A DNA stretch of 15,168 nucleotides from Propionivibrio sp. (GTDB taxonomy: Bacteria > Pseudomonadota > Gammaproteobacteria > Burkholderiales > Rhodocyclaceae): the NCBI GenBank assembly GCA_003249625.1, contig QKII01000341.1, positions 1 to 15,168 on the forward strand, in the 5' to 3' direction. Positions 7,791 through 14,873 of this stretch are shown here, piece by piece (the first letter of the stretch is position 1; each line of letters starts with the position of its first letter). The notes below the pieces were generated by a model. It worked only from the letters and a program-made list of their open reading frames with translations. It had not been told where the DNA came from and did no database searches. The position numbers and the translations under genes are program-made.

Positions 7791-8619
7791 ATGGGCAAGT
7801 TTGAAGGCTACGTTCTCGTTTCCGATCTTGATGGCACATTGATCGGGCGCGACCACAGCGTCTCGGACGAGAATGTCGCGGCTATTCGCGAGTTCGTCGC
7901 CGAGGGCGGGCGTTTTCTAGGAGCGACGGGGCGTACTGAACTCAATGTGCGCCCCTATACCGTCCGTGGGTATCCCCTTGTCATCGCCGTGGATTCTGTA
8001 CAACGGCGCGGCAATCTACGACTGGGACAGCGCATCGTTCATCTACAAGGCGCCGCTTCCGCGTTCGCTGGCGGAGGCTTTCGTCTGTCGCGTGATGGAG
8101 CGTTTCCATCAGGTGAATATCCAGGTGTACGCGGGCGGGCCATTCTGTCAGGTGAATGCCGACGGGCAGCCGGATGTGGTTGCCGTCCGCGAGAATCAGA
8201 TGTTCGAGAACAAATCCGTCGAGGCGATCACGGAAGACTGGCTGAAGGTGCTGTTCTGCAGCGATGTTCCGGAGCATCTCGACGGAATCGAGGCGCTGTT
8301 CGAGGGCGACCCGCTGCGGCAAGTGGCGCACAGCATGCGCTCGGGGCCGCGCTACTTCGAAGTCACGGCGGAGGGCGTGAACAAGGGAACGGCACTGGCA
8401 CACCTGAAGAAGTTACTCGATCCTGCGCCGAGACGGGTGGTGGCGATCGGCGACTACAACAACGACATCGAGATGCTGCTGGAATCCGACATCCCCGCAG
8501 CACCAGAGAGCGCGCTCGACCAGGTCAAGCAGCACGCGAAGATCATTACCGCTTGCCACTCGCGCAGCGCCATCGCGGATCTGGTCCGGATACTCGGCAT
8601 GGACAGTCTGGCAGGCTGA
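7791..8619 (+). pseudogene. Cof-like HAD-superfamily phosphatase with a single-base frameshift
   Basis: The ATG at 7791 follows GGAGG (7782-7786). All four HAD motifs are present across the two frames: motif I DLDGTL (D12 nucleophile, D14), motif II GATGR (T46), motif III Lys in EGVNKGTAL (codon 8383-8385) and motif IV GDYNND (8449-8466). The break is near a CCCC run at 7974-7977. Before it the frame reads LNVRPYTVRGYP; removing one C continues directly into LSSPWILYNGAAIYDW in the other frame. Rejoined, the protein is 275 residues, typical of Cof-type (C2-cap) HAD phosphatases that act on sugar phosphates and similar small phosphoesters. As sequenced, translation from 7791 would lack motifs III and IV. 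It lies 19 bp after one permease gene and 11 bp before the next binding-protein gene, which suggests it handles the imported substrate. The substrate is not predictable. Confidence 0.85.
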
Positions 8620-8630
8620 CGGTTCAGGCC

Positions 8631-9671
8631 ATGGCGGGGAAATCGATCCATTCCCTGGCCGTTGTCGCCTGCCTGCTGTGGTTGGCCGGAACGGCTCAGG
8701 CCAATGCGCAGACGCGACGGCTCAACGTGGTTTGCTCGGTGCAGATCGAGTGGTGCGAACTCGTCAGAAAGGCCTACCAGCAGGCCTCCGGCGTACGCAT
8801 GGCGGTGATCCATCGCAGTAGCATCGAGGCGTTGGCATTGCTGATGTCGGAGCGGAAGAATCCGCGCACCGACGTCTGGTTCGGCGGCACCGGCGATCCG
8901 CATCTGCAGGCGGCGGAGCAGGGACTGACCGAGGAGTATCGTTCGAAACAGTTCGACGATCTGCAACCCTGGGCGCAGGCCCAGGCGAAGCGTGGCGGGT
9001 TCCGGACGGTCGGGTTGTACTCGGGCGCTCTGGGCATCGCCTACAACCCAGAGGAGGTTCGCCGCCTCGGCGTGGAGGCGCCGCGTTGCTGGAAAGATCT
9101 GGTTCGTCCCGAATTCGAACGCCAGATCATGATGGGCAATCCGACATCGTCCGGAACAGGCTATCTGATTCTCTCGGCGCTGACCCAACTGCTCGGGGAA
9201 GACGGCGCCTTCGCCTACATGAAGAAGCTGCATCGCAATGTCGCACAGTACACGCATGGCGGGCGGGGGAGCATTGAAAACGTCGTTCGCGGTGAAGCCA
9301 GCGTGGCGATCGGCTTCATGCACGATGCGATCACCGCCCAGGAACGAGGGGCGACGCTGGAGTTCACGCTGCCGTGCGAGGGAGCACCTGCGGAGATCGG
9401 TTCGCTTTCCCTGGTCGCCGGTAGCTCGAATCCGGTGGAGGCTCGCGATTTCTACGAATGGGCCTTGAGTCCCGAGGCGCAGACGCTGGCGCGCCAGGCG
9501 AGCGCCTTCCAGTGGTCGTCCAATGCGCGGGTCTCCGCTGTCTCGGGGCTTCCGACGGCCGATCTGGCGGGGATCATCGAGTACGATCATCGCCGGTTCG
9601 GATCGTCAGAGGTGAGAAAACGGTTGTTGACCCGCTGGGTCAACGAAGTCAATTCACCTGGAAACGAGTGA
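8631..9671 (+). CDS. periplasmic binding protein of importer 2 (AfuA-like)
   Basis: It encodes 346 residues. The ATG at 8631 is preceded by only a weak ribosome binding site and lies 11 bp after the HAD stop, so coupling is likely. The signal peptide ends at AQANA (cleavage after A26). The mature protein shows the family pattern CSVQIEWC (C35, C42), NPRTDVWFGGTGDP (77-90), NPTSSGTGY (170-178) and RGEASVAIGFMHD. It has no tandem tyrosines for ferric iron. H231, D232 and E255 have the spacing I recall for sugar-contacting residues in the hexose-phosphate binder AfuA of Actinobacillus pleuropneumoniae; this is from memory and needs an alignment. Four cysteines (35, 42, 153, 249) could form two disulfides. 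The gene order binding protein, permease, ATPase matches afuABC. The substrate is probably a phosphorylated sugar or similar molecule (inference). Confidence 0.87.
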   Translation: MAGKSIHSLAVVACLLWLAGTAQANAQTRRLNVVCSVQIEWCELVRKAYQQASGVRMAVIHRSSIEALALLMSERKNPRTDVWFGGTGDPHLQAAEQGLTEEYRSKQFDDLQPWAQAQAKRGGFRTVGLYSGALGIAYNPEEVRRLGVEAPRCWKDLVRPEFERQIMMGNPTSSGTGYLILSALTQLLGEDGAFAYMKKLHRNVAQYTHGGRGSIENVVRGEASVAIGFMHDAITAQERGATLEFTLPCEGAPAEIGSLSLVAGSSNPVEARDFYEWALSPEAQTLARQASAFQWSSNARVSAVSGLPTADLAGIIEYDHRRFGSSEVRKRLLTRWVNEVNSPGNE

Positions 9672-9678
9672 GGCGTCG

Positions 9679-11895
9679 ATGATGGCCAGGTGTCCGCATC
9701 CTGTTTTCTTCCGGCTCCTCGGTGTGTTGGCTGTGTGGCTTTTCATCGCTTCCCCGGCGAATGCTGCTGCCGGATTGCACCAGGCGGTCTTCGACGTGAC
9801 TCCGGAGGTCCAGGCCATGTTTCGTGCCTTGGGAACTCTGGGAAAGGTTGCTTTGGGCGTCGGATTGCTCGTCGGAGTCATGTCGGTATTGCCGCGCTGG
9901 CATGGCGCGGACCGGCTTGCGTGGCAGCGGTTTGCGGCCGTCTTCTGGCTATTTGGGGCGGCGGCGATTTTCTTTGCCGCGCTTCCGGCGATGCAGCTGG
10001 CGGAGAACTTGTGGGTGGCCGTGAGCATGCCGTCGCTCTTGTTACTCGTCGCCCTCTTGATCCTGTTTCTGATCATGAGCCGAAAGGATAACGTTCAACG
10101 GCGCGCCGGCGCGTCGCGGGCGGACTCCGGTTTCGCGTTGGTCGCGAGTGGGTGGATCGCCTTTCTCGTCGTTCTCGTCGCAGTGCCGATCGCCTGCGCC
10201 TGGAGCCTCGTCTGGAATCGCAGCGGGGGCGGCGGCTTTTCCGGCCTGCAGGGCTTGGTCAGTGCACGCTATTGGAGCCTCGGCTGCCTTGCCGGTGGCG
10301 GAGCGTGCGGATCGGCCGTTAATTCGATTGTTCTCGGGGTGATCGTTGCCTCGCTCGCGGGTATCCTTGGTGTGGCGCTGGCGCTCTTCGTCCACCGTGC
10401 CGGTCCTTCGGTGCGTCGCGCGGTCGCGGTGCTGGCCTGCCTGCCGATGATCACACCGCCGTTCCTGGTGGGCTTCGGGCTGGCGCAACTTTTCGGCAAA
10501 GCGGGTGTGGTCAGTACGGTGCTTGAAGCACTCTTTGGTCTGACCAGTACACGCTGGTTCTTCGGAGGATACGGCGTGGCGATGGCGCAAATCCTCGTCT
10601 TCTTCCCGTTGGCTTACTTCATGGCGCTGCATGCGCTGGATTCGCTCGGCCGCTCGCAGATCGATGCGGCGAAATATCTTGGAGCGTCGAATGGCGATGT
10701 GTTGCGGAGCGTAGTCTTCCCGGTGCTGCGCGAACCACTTGCCGTGGCGATGCTCGTGATCTTCGTGGAATCGCTCTCCGATGTCGGCAACCCATTGGTG
10801 ATCGGCGGCAAGCTGCGGGTGCTTCCCTCCGAGCTTTTCTACAGCAGCAGTAGTGAACTGGCGGCGAATGCGATGACCGGTGTGCCGGCACTGCTCCTGG
10901 TGATAATCGCCTTGGCGATGAGCGCTTTGAAGGCTTACGTGGCGCGCCGGCAGGCGCTTCCGGAGATGGAAATCTCTCACGGCGAGTCGGGGCGATGCGA
11001 GTTGCCGAGGACTCTGTTGTGGTCGTCCGGTGCCTTGCTTGTAGTTGCTACCTTGTTGTTGATGGGCGTCTATGGGGCAATCGGGGTGGGAGCCTTCTCC
11101 GTTGGAGGGAAGGTGTTCGCTCCGTTAAGCCTCGACAATTTTTCGCGAGGGTTCGGCTTCGTTCTGGCGTCAGGTGGTCTTGAGTTGACCGGATCAGCCT
11201 GGGATTCGCTGCTTGCCAGCCTTTGGTGCGCGTTTCTGGTGGCGCCGGCCGGTGGTGTGGCGGGTATTCTCATGGTCTGGGCACTTCGGCGTGTCGGCAA
11301 ACCGTCGGCCCGTTTCGTGGGGAGTCTTTCCTCCTATCTTCTTTCGGTTCCGAGTGTGGTTATCGGAGCGGGTTTCATGCTGGCATTCGGTAGCCTCGGG
11401 CTTTCCGACCCGGGCGCGTGGTTCATGATCGTCCTTGCCATACTGATCCGTAATCTGGCGATCTGCCTGCGTTTCGGCGACATTGCCATGAGCCGCCTTG
11501 ATCGCTCACAACTTGAAATGTCAGCCTTGTTGGGTGGCGGGTCGGCTTCCACGTTTCTGCGCGTGGCGACGCCGACCCTGCGTCCGGTTTTCGTCGTCAG
11601 CGTTGCCTATGGCTTTATCCGCTCGATGACTACGCTCGGGTCGGTTCTCCTGCTATCTTCGGCGGAAAATCAGGTCGCTACGACCTTCATGATAGATCGC
11701 ATCGGCATCGGCGAATTTGGCGTCGGCATGGCCTACGGCGTGGTGCTCGCCGGCTGCATCGCGGCGGTGTTGGTGGTTGGGGGGCTGTTGATGTCGGCCT
11801 ATCGTCATCTGCCGGGGTGGGGGAACGTGATGGCTGATTTGAAGGCGGCTGTGGTGTTGGCTGAGAAAAACGGTGTGCGGGGAGTTGCGAGATGA
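9679..11895 (+). CDS. fused-domain ABC importer permease of importer 2 with an N-terminal membrane extension
   Basis: It encodes 738 residues; the ATG is 7 bp after the previous stop and GAGTGAGG overlaps that stop. From about residue 150 it is a two-domain permease with EAA loops DAAKYLGASNGD (329-340) and EMSALLGGGSASTF (613-626). The first 140 residues are extra compared with FbpB-like permeases. They comprise a hydrophobic start ending SPANAAA that resembles a signal peptide, then about three further helices (near 53-71, 86-105 and 115-133) and a basic loop RKDNVQRRAGASR. From memory, AfuB-type permeases are also unusually long, so the extension may be a family trait. The protein lies in the inner membrane and partners the 8631-9671 binding protein. 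Codon use and frame are intact throughout. A 75-bp gap separates it from its ATPase. Confidence 0.87.
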   Translation: MMARCPHPVFFRLLGVLAVWLFIASPANAAAGLHQAVFDVTPEVQAMFRALGTLGKVALGVGLLVGVMSVLPRWHGADRLAWQRFAAVFWLFGAAAIFFAALPAMQLAENLWVAVSMPSLLLLVALLILFLIMSRKDNVQRRAGASRADSGFALVASGWIAFLVVLVAVPIACAWSLVWNRSGGGGFSGLQGLVSARYWSLGCLAGGGACGSAVNSIVLGVIVASLAGILGVALALFVHRAGPSVRRAVAVLACLPMITPPFLVGFGLAQLFGKAGVVSTVLEALFGLTSTRWFFGGYGVAMAQILVFFPLAYFMALHALDSLGRSQIDAAKYLGASNGDVLRSVVFPVLREPLAVAMLVIFVESLSDVGNPLVIGGKLRVLPSELFYSSSSELAANAMTGVPALLLVIIALAMSALKAYVARRQALPEMEISHGESGRCELPRTLLWSSGALLVVATLLLMGVYGAIGVGAFSVGGKVFAPLSLDNFSRGFGFVLASGGLELTGSAWDSLLASLWCAFLVAPAGGVAGILMVWALRRVGKPSARFVGSLSSYLLSVPSVVIGAGFMLAFGSLGLSDPGAWFMIVLAILIRNLAICLRFGDIAMSRLDRSQLEMSALLGGGSASTFLRVATPTLRPVFVVSVAYGFIRSMTTLGSVLLLSSAENQVATTFMIDRIGIGEFGVGMAYGVVLAGCIAAVLVVGGLLMSAYRHLPGWGNVMADLKAAVVLAEKNGVRGVAR

Positions 11896-11970
11896 TTCGC
11901 AATAGGGCAATAGGTGTCGGGGATGCATTCGGGTCGGGGTGACAGGATCGTCCGCGGCGGGAGTCGGTTG

Positions 11971-13058
11971 ATGACGGGGTTCCGCGGGGTATCGATCGAA
12001 GCGAGAAAAGTCTCACTGTCCCTCGGCGACAGGCGCGTCCTCACGGATATCGATCTGCGAATCGAGGCCGGCGAGTTTTTTTGCCTGCTCGGTCCGTCGG
12101 GTGCAGGGAAAACGTCCTTCCTGCGCGTGATCGCGGGACTGGCGATGCCGGATGCGGGAGCGTTGCTGATCGACGGTGAACACGTCACCGCGCGGAGCGT
12201 GGCGTCGGCATGGTATTCCAGGGACTCGGGTTGTGGCCGCACATGACAGTTGCCGAGAACGTCGGTTACGGTCTGGAAATGCAGCATCTTCCGGAAGAAA
12301 CGATACGCGGCAAGGTCGGCACGATGCTTGAAATCGTTGGCCTGACGGAACTCGCCGGCAAATACCCGGGTGAACTGTCCGGCGGTCAGCAGCAGAAGGT
12401 AGCGCTGGCCCGGGCGTTGGCGGTAGAGCCGCGCGTTCTCCTTCTCGACCAGCCGTTGTCCTCGCTGGACCTGGCGTTCAGAACTCAGTTGCTGGGCGAT
12501 ATTCATGCCTTGCAGCGGGAACTCGGGATTACCACTGTCATGGTTACCCACGAACCGGAGGAGGCGCTGAGCGTGGCGGATCGGGTGGCCGTAATTCGTG
12601 AGGGAACGATTCGGCAGATCGGTTCACCTGCGGCACTCTACGATTATCCTGCTGACTCGTTTGTCGCCGGTTCTGTAGGAACGGTCAATCTCCTGAAGGG
12701 GAGTGTCTTCGAGGGTGAGGCGGGGCAACTGTATTTCACCTCCGATGCGACGGGAGAACTGCCGTTGTTTGAACGCCTGCATCGTCCATCGCCCGGGCCT
12801 GCCGTGGCGTGCTTCCGACCGACCTCGGTACGCTTCGAGCCGTATGATGCGCTGATGGACGCCGCCGATGCTGTCTGGATGCAGGGACTGATCATGCGCA
12901 GCGAATTTCGCGGCGGCTACTTGCGTTACAGTGTCAGCGTGGGGGAGGAGACCGTGGTGTGTGATCTGCCGCACCGCAAGGCAACCTTGGCATTGCCCGC
13001 CGGGAGTGAAATACTGGTTGGCGTCGAGGCCAGCCAGATCAGGTTCATCAACCTATGA
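11971..13058 (+). pseudogene. ABC importer ATPase of importer 2: frameshifted, with Glu-to-Gln in Walker B
   Basis: The ATG at 11971 follows GGGAG (11959-11963); earlier in-frame starts at 11914 and 11923 add residues outside the homology. The first frame encodes 74 residues with Walker [10 protein letters not shown] (41-49), ending at HVTA (12192). Homology resumes one frame away at ERGVGMVFQ (from 12195), with the Q-loop, signature LSGGQQQK, H-loop VTHE and a C-terminal TOBE-like domain to 13058. As sequenced, the product would be about 91 residues; an ATG at 12210 could start the remainder but without Walker A. The linker is 2 bases where family members have several codons, so the loss may be 1, 4, 7 or 10 bases. 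Walker B reads VLLLDQPLSSLD: the catalytic Glu is Gln (codon CAG, 12450-12452), a change that blocks ATP hydrolysis in other ABC proteins. Rejoined length is about 362 residues. Confidence 0.85.
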
Positions 13059-13122
13059 AGGCCAATGTGGAGCGCGACGGCATAATGGGATGCGACGCAG
13101 ACCTGCCGATACGAGGTGACGA

Positions 13123-13983
13123 GTGGATATTCTGAGGATTCGCTCATTCGTTACCGTGGCGCGTCTTGGCAACGTGACCCGTGCCGCCGAGGCGTTGCAT
13201 CTCACACAACCGGCAGTCACCGGCCATCTCCGGACGATGGAGCAGGAACTCGGTGTCGCGCTGTTCCAGCGTACGGCTAACCGCATCGAACTGACGAAGG
13301 CCGGCGATGCGCTCCTTCCGGACGCGGAAAAGGTGTTATCCGACTTCAATCTCCTTTTGAGTCATGCCAAGTCAATCAAGGGCGAGGTGACCGGGAGCCT
13401 CAATTTTGCGCTGGTGGACGATATCCAGTTCCAGCGGATCGGCAATTTCCTGCGCGGACTGCGTACTGCCTTTCCGTTATTGCAGTTGCGTACCAGCAAT
13501 TGCTCGTCCGATGAAGTCATCGAGCGGGTCATCGGTGGCAAATGCGACGCCGGGTTCTGCATAGTCGATGTCGTTCCACCGGAACTCGGGGCGGTCCGGC
13601 TGAAGACGGTCAACTACGTGGTGCTGGCGCCAGCCGCCCTGCGTGAATCGCTCGGCAAGGCTGGCTGGCGCGATATCGCCGCATTGCCGTGGATATCCCC
13701 CCCCGAGCGAAGCCATGTGCGGGCCATCCAGAACGCAATGTTTGCCAGTCAGGGCGTTGCGCCGAACGTTGTTATCGAGTGCGATCATCTTGCGGCGATC
13801 GAAGGCATGGTGCGGTCGGGGCTCGGCCTCGCCTTGATGCGCGAGGACGTGGCCACGGAGATGGCCGCCGAGGGCGAGTTCTTCATCTGGCCGCATGTCA
13901 GCCAAAGCAACCAACTCGTGTTCGTCTATCGCGCCAGCGAGGAATCGAGTCCGTCGACGCTCGGGATGATCTCCGTGGAATAG
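13123..13983 (+). CDS. LysR-type transcriptional regulator
   Basis: It encodes 286 residues from the GTG at 13123, with GAGGTGA just upstream. The N-terminal winged helix-turn-helix (residues 1-60) is typical: FVTVARLGNVTRAAEALHLTQPAVTGHLRTMEQELGV is broken across the usual recognition helix and followed by LFQRTANRIELTKAG. The rest is the periplasmic-binding-like effector domain, including the common GMVRSGLGLALMRED stretch. The C-terminus is a few residues shorter than usual and lacks the final helix most LysR proteins have. It is on the same strand as the cassette, 64 bp after the last ATPase, and has no divergent target gene, so it may be co-transcribed and control the cassette promoter from a distance. 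The effector may be the imported solute or its dephosphorylated product. The regulator family is certain; the target is inference. Confidence 0.88.
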   Translation: MDILRIRSFVTVARLGNVTRAAEALHLTQPAVTGHLRTMEQELGVALFQRTANRIELTKAGDALLPDAEKVLSDFNLLLSHAKSIKGEVTGSLNFALVDDIQFQRIGNFLRGLRTAFPLLQLRTSNCSSDEVIERVIGGKCDAGFCIVDVVPPELGAVRLKTVNYVVLAPAALRESLGKAGWRDIAALPWISPPERSHVRAIQNAMFASQGVAPNVVIECDHLAAIEGMVRSGLGLALMREDVATEMAAEGEFFIWPHVSQSNQLVFVYRASEESSPSTLGMISVE

Positions 13984-13993
13984 CGGTGACCGC

Positions 13994-14017
13994 GCAGCGG
14001 CGGCCTGTAGCGGCTGC
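13994..14017. terminator. weak imperfect hairpin between convergent genes
   Basis: GCAGC (13994-13998) and GCTGC (14013-14017) pair, with one mismatch and two more pairs inside. The element lies in the 37-base gap between the convergent LysR and acetyltransferase genes, where a shared terminator would be expected. There is no T-run on either side, so the call is weak. Confidence 0.25.
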
Positions 14018-14020
14018 CCG

Positions 14021-14470
14021 TCAAATCGTCTTGCGCAGCACCCGCATAGCTGAATACTCAAATCCAAGATTCTCGTAGAACGCCAGTGCTGGCGCGTTGT
14101 CCTTGTCGGCAAGCAGGGTGATGCGCGGCAGGCCATTGGCGGCAGCCCAGGCCTGGATGTGATCGATGAGCTTGCGGCCCAGGCCTGCGCCGCGATGCGC
14201 GGCGTTGACAATCACATCCTCAAGCAGCACGACCTGACGTCCCTCGGCGGTACTGACGGTGAACAGTGCGTTGGCCATGCCGGCCACATTCCCATCCACG
14301 CGCAGCACGAAGAGTTGCCCGATGGCGGGAGTGTCGAGAATCAGGCGCAGTCCGGCGAGCTGTTTGTGACGCTCGGGCTTGAAGTCGCTTTCCAGTGTGA
14401 ACAGTTCGGCGAGCAGGTCGGCCATTGGCTCCAGGTCGTCTGCGGTGGCGAAATCAATGGTTGTTGTCAT
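14021..14470 (-). CDS. GNAT family N-acetyltransferase
   Basis: It encodes 149 residues, read on the minus strand from the ATG at 14470, with GAGGAAA at 14478-14484 as ribosome binding site. The fold order of GNAT enzymes is visible: an N-terminal helix-rich part (ATADDLEPMADLLAELF), central strands with VDGNVAGMANALF and VLLEDVIVNAAHRG, the acetyl-CoA pyrophosphate loop RGAGLGRKLIDH (the Q/RxxGxG/A pattern), and the C-terminal NAPALAFYENLGFE motif. It should use acetyl-CoA to acetylate an amine; the substrate (small molecule or protein N-terminus) cannot be told from sequence. Its start overlaps the stop of the preceding gene (ATGA), so the two are translationally coupled and probably part of the modC transcript. 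It is convergent with the LysR gene. Confidence 0.9.
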   Translation of the reverse strand: MTTTIDFATADDLEPMADLLAELFTLESDFKPERHKQLAGLRLILDTPAIGQLFVLRVDGNVAGMANALFTVSTAEGRQVVLLEDVIVNAAHRGAGLGRKLIDHIQAWAAANGLPRITLLADKDNAPALAFYENLGFEYSAMRVLRKTI

Positions 14471-14859
14471 GTTGGCATTTCCTCGGAAAAACTGAAGAAG
14501 CCTCGGTTTCCCCGGCAGCCGCCATCCTCATGGAGGATGCGCCATACTAGCCAGCGCGTGTCACGCAGGCGCCAGCCTTCGACTTCTTCACCGTAAGCGA
14601 TTGTCTCGTAAAACTCGTCGTCATCGTCGGAACACAGCACGCTGAGGATATAAACGTGCCGGTAGTAACAGGCAGTCCCGTCCTCGTCATAACCCAGCGT
14701 TCGTGAGGCTGGGATCTCGTAGTCGCGATAGTTGGCAAAGGTGAGTGGCGAAATGGCAGCCGACCGCCACTCGGTGGGCAAGGTGCTTTTCCACCTCGGG
14801 TCATCGTCCCTGCCGGAGCAGGGCTGGTTGGTTCGTCTTGGGATGTGTTGGGTGCGCAT
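14467..14859 (-). CDS. small hypothetical protein between modC and the acetyltransferase
   Basis: It encodes 130 residues, read on the minus strand from the ATG at 14859, 14 bases after the modC stop, with AAGGA nine bases upstream overlapping that stop region. The protein is soluble, with no signal peptide. It is rich in acidic and aromatic residues in its second half (CSDDDDEFYETIAYGEEVEGW, then RLRDTRWLVWRILHED), which reads like a true protein rather than an antisense shadow. I do not recognise a family or a catalytic motif. Gene spacing on both sides (14 bp after modC, 4-bp overlap with the acetyltransferase) supports a real gene in a three-gene operon. A competing frame over 14547-14804 is rich in Arg, Thr and Pro and is judged a shadow. 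Function unknown. Confidence 0.72.
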   Translation of the reverse strand: MRTQHIPRRTNQPCSGRDDDPRWKSTLPTEWRSAAISPLTFANYRDYEIPASRTLGYDEDGTACYYRHVYILSVLCSDDDDEFYETIAYGEEVEGWRLRDTRWLVWRILHEDGGCRGNRGFFSFSEEMPT

Positions 14860-14873
14860 CGTCGGACATCCTT

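Noticed and set aside
8454..9590. Minus-strand open frame opposite the second binding protein
   Set aside because: It is a shadow of a clear gene on the other strand and has no domain or ribosome binding site.
7791..9671. A single 626-residue protein fusing the HAD start to the second binding protein
   Set aside because: The middle part in this frame is Arg/Gly/Ala-rich with no homology, while the other frame carries the HAD cap and motifs III and IV. The binding protein has its own signal peptide at 8631. The open frame is a GC-rich coincidence after a frameshift.
5684..12194. Programmed ribosomal frameshifting in the three broken genes
   Set aside because: No typical slippery heptamer or nearby Shine-Dalgarno-like stimulator was seen at the breaks, the three sites are unlike each other, and these families are not known to use recoding.
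13081..13086. CATAAT as a -10 box for the LysR gene
   Set aside because: No acceptable -35 lies 16-18 bases upstream, since the bases at that spacing read AAGGCC, so a separate promoter is not supported.
14547..14804. Minus-strand open frame overlapping the small hypothetical gene
   Set aside because: Its Arg/Thr/Pro-rich translation looks like a shadow; the 14467-14859 frame fits the operon spacing and has better composition.
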